Source: Pseudomonas sp. IPO3778 (GTDB lineage Bacteria; Pseudomonadota; Gammaproteobacteria; Pseudomonadales; Pseudomonadaceae). Taken from it: a stretch of DNA of 64,000 nt. The notes below the pieces were generated by a model. That model had not been told where the DNA came from and did not search any database. It saw only the letters and a program-made list of their open reading frames with translations. Position 1 is the stretch's first letter. Every line of letters starts with the position of its first letter. Positions 20,878-30,748 of the stretch are shown here, piece after piece. Both the position numbers and the translations under genes were made by a program. Location of the stretch: the NCBI RefSeq assembly GCF_013386825.1, contig NZ_JACARC010000014.1, positions 1-64,000 on the forward strand, in the 5' to 3' direction.

Positions 20878-20892
20878 GTCTATTTTATAGAC
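20878..20892. promoter_or_regulatory. Palindrome in divergent control region
   Basis: GTCTAT-TTT-ATAGAC is a perfect inverted repeat 38 bases upstream of the TIGR01777 gene start. Its position and AT-rich nature suggest an operator or overlap with a -10 box. The binding protein is unknown. Confidence 0.35.
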
Positions 20893-20919
20893 AGGGATGT
20901 TTTAATCGGGCGCAACGCT

Positions 20920-20941
20920 GGTTAAACCTTCAGGTTTAACC
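20920..20941. promoter_or_regulatory. Palindrome GGTTAAACC-N4-GGTTTAACC
   Basis: Perfect inverted repeat with 9-bp arms and a 4-base spacer, midway between the divergent TIGR01777 and FAD oxidoreductase genes. No T-run follows, so an operator is more likely than a terminator. Confidence 0.4.
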
Positions 20942-20976
20942 ATAGGTCACGCCAAACGATCAGGTACGCCAAAACT

Positions 20977-21000
20977 TATACCAAAAAACAATATTGTACA
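20977..21000 (+). promoter_or_regulatory. LitR/PplR-type operator (one mismatch)
   Basis: TATACC-N12-TGTACA fits the published PplR consensus T(G/A)TACA-N12-TGTA(C/T)A with one mismatch, 50 bases upstream of the FAD oxidoreductase start. It has the same 12-base spacing as the two operators at 22265-22338. Confidence 0.55.
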
Positions 21001-21019
21001 GCTATTGGTGTCGGCGTAG

Positions 21020-22248
<1,229 letters not shown>

Positions 22249-22264
22249 CCGCCCGGCAAATACC

Positions 22265-22288
22265 TGTACAAATTATTTGACTTGTACA
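22265..22288 (+). promoter_or_regulatory. LitR/PplR-type operator 1
   Basis: TGTACA-N12-TGTACA, an exact consensus match. Extended to 8-mers it is a perfect inverted repeat, CTGTACAA-N10-TTGTACAG (22264-22289). It covers the -35 box of the operon promoter, which fits repression. Confidence 0.8.
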
Positions 22289-22304
22289 GCTTCAAACCTA
22301 TGAT
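22277..22304 (+). promoter_or_regulatory. Promoter of the light-response operon
   Basis: TTGACT (22277-22282), a 16-base spacer and TATGAT (22299-22304) form a good sigma-70 promoter. Operator 1 overlaps the -35 box and operator 2 lies just past the expected start site near 22311. Confidence 0.7.
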
Positions 22305-22314
22305 GAAATTAAGT

Positions 22315-22338
22315 TGTACAGAAATTTAACTCTGTACA
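22315..22338 (+). promoter_or_regulatory. LitR/PplR-type operator 2
   Basis: Second exact TGTACA-N12-TGTACA match, 26 bases after the end of operator 1 and 22 bases before the first gene. Two spaced sites around one promoter suggest cooperative binding. Confidence 0.8.
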
Positions 22339-22360
22339 GGAATTTCACAGAGGTTTGGCC

Positions 22361-23332
22361 ATGCCCAGCACCCCGTCCGCCAGCGGCAAACCGAAAATCG
22401 CCATCAGCGCCTGCCTGCTGGGGGAGAACGTGCGCTTCAACGGCGGCCATAAACAATCCCAACTGTGCAGCCAGACCCTCGCGGATTATTTCGACTTTGT
22501 GCCGCTGTGCCCTGAAGTCGCCATCGGCCTGGGCATTCCCCGTGAACCCATCCGCCTGGTGGGCGACCCGCTCAACCCCCAGGCCGTCGGCACCGTGCAC
22601 CGCGAACTCAACGTGACCCGGCCGCTGGACGAATACGGCCAGCAAATGGCCGCTGAACACACTGACCTCTGCGGCTACATCTTCATGCAGAAATCCCCGT
22701 CCTGTGGCCTGGAGCGGGTCAAGGTCTATCAAGACAACGGCATGCCCATCGACGGCGGTGGGCGCGGCATCTATGCCCAGGCGTTTTGCGCGCGCCACCC
22801 TAACCTGCCGGTGGAAGAAGACGGTCGGCTGAACGACCCGGTGCTGCGGGAAAACTTCCTGACCCGGGTGTTTGTCTACGCCACCTGGCAGCAACTGCTC
22901 GCCGAAGGCCTGACCCGCCACCGCCTGCTGGAATTTCACTCGCGCTACAAATACCTGCTGATGGCCCACAGCCCGGTGCATTACAAAAGCCTGGGCAACC
23001 TGCTGGGCAGCATGCCCAGGGGTGTCGACCTCGACGCCTTGGCCGCCGGCTATTTCAGCGAGCTGATGAGCGCCCTGACCCAGTGCGCCACCCGTGGCAC
23101 CCACACCAACGTGCTGCAACACATCAGCGGCTACCTCAAGCAAGCCATCAGCGCCGAAGACAAGCAGGAAGTGCAGACCCTCATTGGCCAATACCGCCAG
23201 GGCATCGTGCCGCTGGTGGTGCCGCTGACCCTGCTCAAGCACCACTTTCGCCAGCATCCGGACCGCTACATCGCGCAGCAGGCTTACCTGCAACCGCACC
23301 CGGAAAACCTCAGCCTGCGTAATGCGATTTAA
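22361..23332 (+). CDS. DUF523/DUF1722 fusion protein (YbbK-YbgA type)
   Basis: A 323-residue protein. The N-terminal DUF523 half has ISACLLGENVRFNGGHK, CPEVAIGLGIPREPI and QKSPSCGLERVKVY, with conserved Cys residues that may bind metal or an Fe-S cluster. The C-terminal DUF1722 (YbgA) half covers about 185-310. The ATG at 22361 is preceded by AGAGG. Standalone homologues in other bacteria sit near phrB, and a role in photoproduct or flavin handling is suspected but unproven. First gene of the light operon, 3 bases ahead of the regulator. Confidence 0.88.
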   Translation: MPSTPSASGKPKIAISACLLGENVRFNGGHKQSQLCSQTLADYFDFVPLCPEVAIGLGIPREPIRLVGDPLNPQAVGTVHRELNVTRPLDEYGQQMAAEHTDLCGYIFMQKSPSCGLERVKVYQDNGMPIDGGGRGIYAQAFCARHPNLPVEEDGRLNDPVLRENFLTRVFVYATWQQLLAEGLTRHRLLEFHSRYKYLLMAHSPVHYKSLGNLLGSMPRGVDLDALAAGYFSELMSALTQCATRGTHTNVLQHISGYLKQAISAEDKQEVQTLIGQYRQGIVPLVVPLTLLKHHFRQHPDRYIAQQAYLQPHPENLSLRNAI

Positions 23333-23335
23333 CCT

Positions 23336-24265
23336 ATGACTTTTCCCCTGCAAGAACCGGCCGAAGACATCGCCGAGGCCCTCGAACAAGGCTGGCTGCC
23401 GATCCGCGAGGTGGCACGCCAGACCGGCGTCAACGCCGTAACCCTGCGCGCCTGGGAACGCCGCTACGGCCTGATCGTGCCCCAGCGCACGCCCAAGGGG
23501 CACCGGCTGTTTTCCGCCGAGCACGTGCAACGCATCCACACCATCCTCACCTGGCTCAACCGCGGCGTGCCGGTCAGCCAGGTGAAGAACCTGATCGACA
23601 CCGCGCACACCACCAGCGAGCCGCCGGTGGAGAACGAATGGCACAGCCGCCGCCAGCACCTGTTGCAGGCCATCAGCGAACTGGCCGAGCGCCGGGTGGA
23701 TGACGCCTTCAACCAGGCCATGGCGCTGTACCCGCCGCGCACCCTGTGCGAGCAGCTGTTATTGCCGTTGCTCAAGGAACTTGAGCTGCGCTGGCAAGGC
23801 CAGTTCGGTGCGCAGATGGAGCGGGTGTTTTTCTATTCCTGGCTGCGCAGCAAGTTCGGCGCGCGGATGTACCACAACAACCGCCAGCTCAACGGCGCAC
23901 CGTTGCTGCTGGTCAATCATTCCGACCTGCCGCTGGAGCCGCACCTGTGGCTCACCGCGTGGCTGGCCAGCAGTGCCGATTGCCCGGTGGAAGTCTTCGA
24001 CTGGCCCTTGCCGGTGGGCGAACTGGCTCTGGCGGTCGAGCATCTGCAACCGCGCGCGGTGCTGCTGTATTCGAGCAAGGCGCTGCATCTGTCGGCGCTG
24101 GGCAAACTGTTCAGCGGCATCGACTGCCCAAAACTGATAACCGGACCAACGGTATGCATCCACCACGCCGAGTTGTCCGTATTAACCGATGAAATCCCTG
24201 AATTGCTCCTGGCGGAAGACCCGTTATCGGCCCATCAGGCACTGCTTAAACATGGACTTATTTAA
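23336..24265 (+). CDS. MerR-family LitR/CarH-like regulator, class II (PplR-like)
   Basis: A 309-residue DNA-binding repressor. The MerR helix-turn-helix is at about 20-90: IREVARQTGVNAVTLRAWERRYG, then RTPKGHRLFSAEHV. A helical and Rossmann-like cobalamin-domain homologue follows. The W...E-H cobalamin-capping motif of CarH reads here as RWQGQFGAQMER, with Arg in place of His. The DxHxxG lower-ligand motif is not visible. This fits class II LitR proteins, which act without B12 and, in P. putida, with LOV proteins. It probably represses its own operon through the TGTACA sites. No LOV gene is in the window. Confidence 0.88.
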   Translation: MTFPLQEPAEDIAEALEQGWLPIREVARQTGVNAVTLRAWERRYGLIVPQRTPKGHRLFSAEHVQRIHTILTWLNRGVPVSQVKNLIDTAHTTSEPPVENEWHSRRQHLLQAISELAERRVDDAFNQAMALYPPRTLCEQLLLPLLKELELRWQGQFGAQMERVFFYSWLRSKFGARMYHNNRQLNGAPLLLVNHSDLPLEPHLWLTAWLASSADCPVEVFDWPLPVGELALAVEHLQPRAVLLYSSKALHLSALGKLFSGIDCPKLITGPTVCIHHAELSVLTDEIPELLLAEDPLSAHQALLKHGLI

Positions 24266-25711
24266 ATGCACTTGATCTGGCTGCGCACCGACCTGCGCCT
24301 ACATGACAACACCGCCCTCGCCGCCGCCGCACAGCGCGGCCCGACAGCGGCTGTCTACCTGATCAGCCCGGAGCAATGGCTGGCCCATGATGATGCGCCC
24401 TGCAAAGTCGACTTCTGGCTGCGCAACCTGCAGACCTTGAGCGTGGCACTGGGCGAGCTGAACATTCCGCTGTTGATCCGCCATGCCTCGACCTGGGACC
24501 AGGCACCGCAAGTCTTGGCAGACCTGTGCCAGGAACTGTCGGTGGAGTCGGTGCACGTCAATGACGAATACGGCATCCACGAAGAGCGCCGCGACGCCGC
24601 CGTGGCCAAGGCCCTCGAAGCCCGGGGCGTGACATTCCACCCTTATCTGGACCAGTTGCTGTTCGAGCCGGGCAGCGTACTGACCAAGACCGGCACCTAC
24701 TTCCAGGTGTTCAGCCAGTTCCGCAAAGTCTGCTACAACCGCCTGCACAGCGCTTTGCCGCGCCTGGTGGCCACCCCCAAGGCCCAAGCGCCGCTCGCGC
24801 TCAAAAGCGACCCGATCCCGGATCGCGTCGACGGTTTTGCCCCCCCCAGCGAGGCCTTGCGCGCGCTTTGGCCTGCGGGTGAAGCCGAAGCCCGGCGCCG
24901 TCTCGAGCAGTTTGCCGACGCACAAATCAGCTACTACAAAGACGAACGCGACTTCCCGGCCAAGCCCGGCACCAGCCAGCTCTCGGCCTACCTGGCCGCA
25001 GGCGTGGTCTCGCCGCGCCAATGCCTGCATGCCGCGCTGCAAAGCAACCAGGGCGAATTCGAAAGCGGCGACGTCGGCACCATCACCTGGATCAACGAAC
25101 TGCTGTGGCGCGAGTTCTACAAACATATTCTGGTGGGCTACCCACGGGTCTCCCGCCACCGCGCCTTCCGCCCGGAAACCGAAGCCGTGGCCTGGCGCAA
25201 CAGCCCCGAAGACTTGAAGGCCTGGCAGGAAGCACGCACCGGCCTGCCGATCATCGATGCGGCGATGCGCCAACTGCTGGAAACCGGCTGGATGCACAAC
25301 CGCCTGCGCATGGTGGTGGCGATGTTCCTGACCAAAAACCTGCTGATCGACTGGCGTGAAGGCGAGCGTTTTTTCATGCGCCACCTGATCGACGGTGACC
25401 TGGCGGCCAACAACGGCGGCTGGCAGTGGAGTTCGTCCACCGGCACCGACTCAGCGCCGTATTTCCGGATTTTCAGCCCCTTGAGCCAGTCGGAAAAATT
25501 CGACGGCGAAGGCGTGTTTATCAAGCACTGGCTGCCGCAACTGGCGGCGCTGAACAAAAAAGAAGTGCATAACCCCGACGCCGTGGGCGGCCTGTTTGGC
25601 GTGGCGGACTATCCTCGTCCTATCGTCGATTTGAAAAAGTCCCGCGACCGCGCCCTCGCCGCCTTCCGTAGCCTGCCTTCTCGCCAGGCGGCTGGAGGCA
25701 ACTATGAGTGA
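24266..25711 (+). CDS. phrB: Deoxyribodipyrimidine photolyase PhrB
   Basis: Repairs cyclobutane pyrimidine dimers using blue light. The 481-residue class I CPD photolyase has an N-terminal antenna domain (HLIWLRTDLRLHDN). The helical FAD domain has WINELLWREFYKHIL, GWMHNRLRMVVAMFLTKNL and WSSSTGTDSAPYFRIFSP. The start directly follows the regulator stop. Light induction through the regulator gene upstream is inferred. The 3' end overlaps the next gene by 8 bases. Confidence 0.96.
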   Translation: MHLIWLRTDLRLHDNTALAAAAQRGPTAAVYLISPEQWLAHDDAPCKVDFWLRNLQTLSVALGELNIPLLIRHASTWDQAPQVLADLCQELSVESVHVNDEYGIHEERRDAAVAKALEARGVTFHPYLDQLLFEPGSVLTKTGTYFQVFSQFRKVCYNRLHSALPRLVATPKAQAPLALKSDPIPDRVDGFAPPSEALRALWPAGEAEARRRLEQFADAQISYYKDERDFPAKPGTSQLSAYLAAGVVSPRQCLHAALQSNQGEFESGDVGTITWINELLWREFYKHILVGYPRVSRHRAFRPETEAVAWRNSPEDLKAWQEARTGLPIIDAAMRQLLETGWMHNRLRMVVAMFLTKNLLIDWREGERFFMRHLIDGDLAANNGGWQWSSSTGTDSAPYFRIFSPLSQSEKFDGEGVFIKHWLPQLAALNKKEVHNPDAVGGLFGVADYPRPIVDLKKSRDRALAAFRSLPSRQAAGGNYE

Positions 25712-26126
25712 TTTCCTGCGCCGCTTCGCCCAGGCCTTTGCCAGTGTGGACAAGCACAACCTGCACCTGCTCGACAGCCTGTACAGCAAGGACATCAGCT
25801 TCACCGACCCGCTGCACGAGGTGCAGGGGCTGACGGCGCTGCACCGTTACTTCGCCGAGCTGTACGACAACGTCACCCAGCTGCGCTTTGACTTCCATGG
25901 CTTCGATCAAGTGGCAGAAGGCGAAGGCTACCTGCGCTGGAAAATGAGCTTCTGCCACCCGCGCCTGGCCAAGGGTGAAGTGATTCGCGTCGAAGGCTGC
26001 TCGCATCTGTTGTGGCGCGACAAGGTGTACCGCCATCGGGACTATTTCGACGCGGGTGCACTGCTGTATGAACACCTGCCGGTCCTCGGCGGCGTGGTCA
26101 GTTGGTTGAAAAGGAGAATGGGATGA
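25704..26126 (+). CDS. SnoaL-like/NTF2 family protein
   Basis: A 140-residue protein of the cone-shaped alpha/beta NTF2-like fold. It starts SDFLRRFAQAFASVDKHNL and contains SFTDPLHEVQGLTAL and VEGCSHLLWRDKVYRHRDYFD. Such domains act as small-ligand-binding or isomerase modules. In this operon it may serve the lipid-modifying enzymes downstream, but no reaction can be assigned. It overlaps phrB by 8 bases and the SDR gene by 4. Confidence 0.85.
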   Translation: MSDFLRRFAQAFASVDKHNLHLLDSLYSKDISFTDPLHEVQGLTALHRYFAELYDNVTQLRFDFHGFDQVAEGEGYLRWKMSFCHPRLAKGEVIRVEGCSHLLWRDKVYRHRDYFDAGALLYEHLPVLGGVVSWLKRRMG

Positions 26127-26905
26127 GCCTTACACCTCCACGTCGCTATTGGTTGACCGGTGCCAGCAGTGGCATCGGTGCCGAACTGGCCAAGGCACTG
26201 CTCGACAGCGGCGCCCACGTGGCCGTCAGCTCCCGTTCCAAGCCGCCGCTGGAACAGCTCGCCAAGCAATACCCCGGGCAAGTGCTGGTGGTGGCGGGCG
26301 ACCTGACCAACAGCCAGACCGTGCGCGAAATTGGCGAACATATCGGCGTGGTCTGGGGCTCGCTGGACACCGTGATCCTGAATGCCGGCACCTGCGAATA
26401 CGTGGATGCCAGGCAATTCGACGCCTCGATCATCGAACACGTGGTGCGCACCAACCTGCTGGCCAGCAGTTACTGCATCGAGGCCGCCCTGCCCCTGTTG
26501 CGCGCCGGCCATACCCCGCACCTGGTGGGCGTGGCCAGCGCCGTGACCTACCTGCCGATGCCCAGGGCCGAAGCCTATGGTGCCTCCAAGGCGGGCCTGC
26601 GTTATCTGTTCGAATCCCTGCGCATCGACCTGTCACCCGAAGGCATTGACGTCACCGTGGTCAGCCCGGGTTTTGTCGACACACCGCTGACCGCCCGCAA
26701 TGACTTCCCGATGCCCTTGAGCTGGCCTGCGGACAAAGCCGCGCGGCATATCTTCGCCAAGTTGCAAAACCGCCCCTTGGAAATCGCCTTCCCGGCCCTG
26801 TTTATTGCCACGATGTGGCCGCTGTCGAAGCTGCCGAACCGGGTGCAACTGATCATCGGCAAACGCATGCTGCGTAGCCCGCCACCGAAAAAGGACGACC
26901 TGTGA
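26123..26905 (+). CDS. Short-chain dehydrogenase/reductase
   Basis: Classical SDR of 260 residues. The cofactor loop TGASSGIGAEL is at the N-terminus. NAG occurs in LNAGTCEY, and the catalytic Ser and YxxxK occur in VASAVTYL and YGASKAGLRYL. Substrate unknown. The start at 26123 overlaps the previous stop (ATGA) and the stop overlaps the next GTG start. It belongs to the phrB-cfa light operon. Confidence 0.9.
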   Translation: MSLTPPRRYWLTGASSGIGAELAKALLDSGAHVAVSSRSKPPLEQLAKQYPGQVLVVAGDLTNSQTVREIGEHIGVVWGSLDTVILNAGTCEYVDARQFDASIIEHVVRTNLLASSYCIEAALPLLRAGHTPHLVGVASAVTYLPMPRAEAYGASKAGLRYLFESLRIDLSPEGIDVTVVSPGFVDTPLTARNDFPMPLSWPADKAARHIFAKLQNRPLEIAFPALFIATMWPLSKLPNRVQLIIGKRMLRSPPPKKDDL

Positions 26906-28149
26906 AGATCGCCATTATCGGCAGCGGCATCGCCGGGCTGACCAGTGCCTATCTGCTCAGCCGCCGCCACGACATCACACTGTTCGAGGCAGGCGACCGC
27001 ATCGGCGGGCACACCCACACGGTGAACGTCACCGTGGAAGGCAAAAGCTACGCGGTGGACACCGGTTTTATCGTGTTCAACAACTGGACCTACCCCAACT
27101 TCATCAAGCTGCTGGGGCAGATCGGCGTGAAATTCAAACCCACCGAGATGAGCTTTTCGGTGTGCGACCCCAACGCCGGGATCGAGTACAACGGCAACAA
27201 CCTCAACAGCCTGTTTGCCCAGCGCCGCAATATTCTGTCGCCGGGGTTCTGGGGCATGCTGCGCGACATCCTGCGCTTCAACCGCCAGGCACCGCTGGAC
27301 CTGCAGGAACAACGTATCAGTGCCGAGATGACCCTGGGCGACTACCTGCAAGCCGGCGGTTATGGCCAGCGGTTTATCCAGCATTACATCGTGCCCATGG
27401 GCGCGGCGATCTGGTCGATGTCCCTGGCCGACATGCTCGGGTTCCCCCTGCAATTCTTCGTACGTTTCTTCAAGAACCACGGGTTGTTGTCGGTGAGCAA
27501 CCGGCCCCAGTGGTGCGTGATCGAAGGCGGTTCGAGCCGCTACATCGAGCCGCTGACCCAATCGTTCCGGGAAAAGATTCGCCTCAATTGCCCGGTCACC
27601 CGGGTGGAACGCACCGCGATCGGCGCGGTTGTCCACAGCGCCGCAGGCAGCGAGGGGTTCGACAAGGTGGTGTTCGCCTGCCACAGCGACCAGGCCCTGG
27701 CATTGCTGGGCGATGCGAGCCTGGCTGAGCAGCAGATCCTCGGCGCCCTGCCCTACGCCGACAATGACGTCGTCTTGCACACCGATACCCGTTTGCTGCC
27801 CGACCGCAAACTGGCCTGGGCCAGCTGGAACTACCGCCTGGACGGAGGCGCGCAAAAACAGGCCGCCGTGACCTACGACATGAACATCCTGCAAGGCATC
27901 CACAGCGCCACCACCTTTTGCGTCAGCCTTAACCAGACGGCGATGATCAACCCGCTGAAAGTCCTCGCCCGCTACACCTACGCCCACCCGCAATACAGCC
28001 TGGCCGCCGTGGCCGCGCAGGCGCGTTGGGAAGAGTTGTACGGCGCACAGCACACCTATTATTGCGGCGCCTACTGGGCCAACGGGTTCCACGAAGACGG
28101 CGTGGTCAGCGCATTGCGCGTGGCCAAGGCGTTCGGTGAACTCCTGTGA
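26902..28149 (+). CDS. FAD-dependent amine-oxidase-like oxidoreductase (UfaD-like candidate)
   Basis: A 415-residue flavoprotein with a GTG start overlapping the SDR stop. The dinucleotide loop IIGSGIAGLTSAYLLSRRH and the second motif GDRIGGHTHTVNVTVEG are at the N-terminus, with DTGFIVFNNWTYPNF after. The C-terminus YYCGAYWANGFHEDG closes the FAD site. It is annotated in many genomes as a putative cyclopropane/furan fatty acid synthesis flavoprotein. Pairing with DUF1365 and a CFA-type methyltransferase resembles the Rhodobacter furan-fatty-acid genes. Exact activity is inferred. Confidence 0.85.
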   Translation: MKIAIIGSGIAGLTSAYLLSRRHDITLFEAGDRIGGHTHTVNVTVEGKSYAVDTGFIVFNNWTYPNFIKLLGQIGVKFKPTEMSFSVCDPNAGIEYNGNNLNSLFAQRRNILSPGFWGMLRDILRFNRQAPLDLQEQRISAEMTLGDYLQAGGYGQRFIQHYIVPMGAAIWSMSLADMLGFPLQFFVRFFKNHGLLSVSNRPQWCVIEGGSSRYIEPLTQSFREKIRLNCPVTRVERTAIGAVVHSAAGSEGFDKVVFACHSDQALALLGDASLAEQQILGALPYADNDVVLHTDTRLLPDRKLAWASWNYRLDGGAQKQAAVTYDMNILQGIHSATTFCVSLNQTAMINPLKVLARYTYAHPQYSLAAVAAQARWEELYGAQHTYYCGAYWANGFHEDGVVSALRVAKAFGELL

Positions 28150-28952
28150 ACAGCGCCCTGTACAGCGGCTGGATCGCCCATCGGCGGTTTACCCCCAAGG
28201 GCCATGCGTTCCGCTACCGGATCGGCCTGCTGTACCTGGACCTCAGTGAACAGGACGAGGTGTTCGGCTTGTCGCCACTGGCGGGCGACCGCTGGGCACC
28301 GTTCGCGTTTCGCCAGCAGGATTACCTGCGTGAATTGACCCGTCACGGCATGAGCTTGACCGATGCCGTACGCCAAGAAGTCGGCAAGGCCCTGGGGCGC
28401 ATCCCACTGGGCGCAATCTGCCTGCTGACCCAGGCCCGCAGTTGGGGCCTGGCTTTTAATCCGGTGAGTTTCTTCTACTGCTTCGAGGCCGATGGAACAC
28501 TGGCCGCGATCCTCTGTGAAGTGACCAACACCCCGTGGCGCGAGCGCTATCACTACGTGCTGCCGGCCCAGGCGTTGCCTGCCGATGAACACCAGCACTT
28601 TGCCGTGACCAAGGCGTTTCATGTCTCGCCGTTTTTGCCCCGGGACCTGGAATACCGCATGAGCTTCAGCCCACCCGCCGCCAAACTGGGCGTGCACATG
28701 GCCGACTGGCAAGGCGAGCTGAAAGTCTTCGACGCTACCTTGAGCCTGCAACGCGAAGCCTTGAACCGCGCCAGCCTGCACCGTTACCTGTGGCGCTTCC
28801 CGTGGATGACCGCCAAGACCTGCCTGGCTATTTACTGGCAGGCCCTGCGCCTTTTGCTTAAACGCACGCCGATTTTTTCCCATCACGCCGCCGAAGGCGC
28901 TTCTCGCACCGCAGTCGGGTATACCAAGGATCGCCGCCATGAAATCCCCTAG
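28146..28952 (+). CDS. DUF1365 family protein
   Basis: A 268-residue protein starting with GTG that overlaps the previous stop. The family start ALYSGWIAHRRFTPKGHAFRYRI is clear, and FNPVSFFYCFEADG and VTKAFHVSPFLPRDLEY are conserved. DUF1365 genes nearly always sit between this flavoprotein and a CFA-type enzyme, so a lipid-modification role is likely but unproven. The last 14 bases overlap the methyltransferase gene. Confidence 0.88.
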   Translation: MNSALYSGWIAHRRFTPKGHAFRYRIGLLYLDLSEQDEVFGLSPLAGDRWAPFAFRQQDYLRELTRHGMSLTDAVRQEVGKALGRIPLGAICLLTQARSWGLAFNPVSFFYCFEADGTLAAILCEVTNTPWRERYHYVLPAQALPADEHQHFAVTKAFHVSPFLPRDLEYRMSFSPPAAKLGVHMADWQGELKVFDATLSLQREALNRASLHRYLWRFPWMTAKTCLAIYWQALRLLLKRTPIFSHHAAEGASRTAVGYTKDRRHEIP

Positions 28953-30210
28953 CTTATCGGTCAAATCCAACCGCTTGAACGTCAACGGCATGACCGCCGC
29001 CTTGCTGCGTAAAGCGGTGTTGCGCCAGCTCGGCCAACTGCGCCACGGCCAGTTGGTGGTGGTCGAGGACGGTGAACGGCAAGTCTTCGGCGCACGGGAA
29101 GCGCACCTGCTGGGGGAAATCCAGATCCTCGATTCAGCGGTGTGGGGCCTGGTGGCGGCCAACGGCTCTATCGGCGCGGGCGAGGCGTTCATTCATGGTT
29201 ACTGGAGCAGCCCGGACCTGACCGCCGTGGTGCGAGTGATGGTCAGTAACCTCGACGTGCTCGATGCGCTGGAAGGCGGCCTGGCCAAGCTCGCGCGCCC
29301 CTTCACCCAAAGCCTGCACTGGCTCAACCGCAATACGCGCAAGGGCTCGCAGAAAAACATCGCCGCCCACTACGACCTGGGCAACGACCTGTTCGAAGAA
29401 TTCCTCGACCCGACCATGATGTATTCGGCCGCACAATTCCTCACCGACGACGACACCCTGGAACAGGCCCAGTTAAACAAGCTGGAACGCATCTGCCAGA
29501 AGCTTGCACTGAAACCGTCCGATCACCTGCTGGAAATCGGTACCGGCTGGGGCAGCATGGCGATTTATGCGGCGCAGCAGTACGGCTGCAAGGTCACCAC
29601 CACGACCTTGTCCAAAGAGCAGTTTGCCTACACCGAAAAGCGCATCGAGACCCTGGGTTTGCAGAACCAGGTGACGTTGCTGCTGGAGGATTACCGCGAC
29701 CTGACCGGGCAGTACGACAAGCTGGTGTCCATCGAGATGATTGAAGCGGTGGGCCATCGTTTCCTGCCCACCTATTTCAAACAGTGCGCGCAGTTGCTCA
29801 AGAGCAACGGCCTGATGTTGCTGCAAGCCATCACCATTCGTGAGCAGCGTTATGAACAGGCCAAGAGCAGCGTGGATTTTATCCAGCGCTATATTTTCCC
29901 CGGCGGCGCCCTGCCCTGCGTGCAGAAGATGCTGGAGATCGTCAGCCGCGACACCGACATGAACCTGCTGCACATGGAGGATTTCGGCCTGCACTACGCG
30001 CGAACCCTACGCCTGTGGCATGAGAACTTTCGCCGCGCCCACAGCCGCCTGACGGAAATGGGCTACGACGAATACTTCCTGCGCCTGTGGGAGTTCTACC
30101 TGTGCTACTGCGAAGGCGGTTTTATGGAGCGCACCATTGGCACCGCGCAAATGCTGCTGGCCAAGCCGGCGGCGCTGACCCAGCCGCTGCTCGGGCGCTT
30201 TGATGCTTAA
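28939..30210 (+). CDS. CFA-synthase-family SAM methyltransferase (UfaM-like candidate)
   Basis: A 423-residue methyltransferase that adds a carbon to unsaturated acyl chains in membrane phospholipids. ISQ-type landmarks are AHYDLGNDLFEEFLDPTMMYS, the SAM loop LLEIGTGWGSMAIYAA, and TLSKEQFAYTEKRIE. VSIEMIEAVGHRF and YIFPGGALP follow, as in Cfa. The product could be a cyclopropane or a methylated or furan fatty acid; the operon context (flavoprotein plus DUF1365, light regulator) favours the UfaM type. This is inference. Confidence 0.88.
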   Translation: MKSPSLSVKSNRLNVNGMTAALLRKAVLRQLGQLRHGQLVVVEDGERQVFGAREAHLLGEIQILDSAVWGLVAANGSIGAGEAFIHGYWSSPDLTAVVRVMVSNLDVLDALEGGLAKLARPFTQSLHWLNRNTRKGSQKNIAAHYDLGNDLFEEFLDPTMMYSAAQFLTDDDTLEQAQLNKLERICQKLALKPSDHLLEIGTGWGSMAIYAAQQYGCKVTTTTLSKEQFAYTEKRIETLGLQNQVTLLLEDYRDLTGQYDKLVSIEMIEAVGHRFLPTYFKQCAQLLKSNGLMLLQAITIREQRYEQAKSSVDFIQRYIFPGGALPCVQKMLEIVSRDTDMNLLHMEDFGLHYARTLRLWHENFRRAHSRLTEMGYDEYFLRLWEFYLCYCEGGFMERTIGTAQMLLAKPAALTQPLLGRFDA

Positions 30211-30694
30211 ACCGCTGGCGAATGCCGTGCTGTTTCAGTGCGGCTGGTTCGCCTGTGTGTTGGGCGGCGACAGCCTATGGCTCTTGGTGGGGGTGGCCGT
30301 GCTGGCAATCCACCTGCTGTGGATAAGTTCATGGTCGCAGGAAGGCCAGGTGATTCTAGCTGTCACCCTGCTGGGCACGGTGATCGACACCGCGTTGCGC
30401 GGGTTCGGGGTGTTTCATTTCAGCCTGCCCGGGCCGTTGGCGCCGGTGTGGCTGATCCTGTTGTGGGCACTGCTGGCAACCACGCTGCGCCATTGCCTGG
30501 CCTGGAGCGCCCGCCCCTGGTGGCGCGCGAGCCTGCTGGGCGCGGTGGGTGGGCCACTGTCTTATTACGCGGGCAGCCAATTGGCCGGGGTCAGTTTCGG
30601 CTTTGGCACCGTGCCGACCTTTATCGGCCTGGCGCTGCTCTGGGGCATGATCTTCCCGTTGTTGCACTGGGTAGCCCGGCAGTTGGCACACTGA
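30203..30694 (+). CDS. DUF2878 membrane protein
   Basis: A 163-residue inner-membrane protein with about five hydrophobic segments. It starts MLKPLANAVLFQCGWFACVLGGDSLWLL. Internal marks are GTVIDTALRGFGVFHF and PLSYYAGSQLAGVSFG. The start overlaps the methyltransferase stop by 8 bases. It is the usual last member of this cfa-type cluster. Function unknown; it may shape the membrane environment for lipid modification. Confidence 0.85.
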   Translation: MLKPLANAVLFQCGWFACVLGGDSLWLLVGVAVLAIHLLWISSWSQEGQVILAVTLLGTVIDTALRGFGVFHFSLPGPLAPVWLILLWALLATTLRHCLAWSARPWWRASLLGAVGGPLSYYAGSQLAGVSFGFGTVPTFIGLALLWGMIFPLLHWVARQLAH

Positions 30695-30748
30695 CGTCCG
30701 TCAGGCCTTTCACACACGTATAAGCCGCTTGCCTTACACTGCGCGCCT

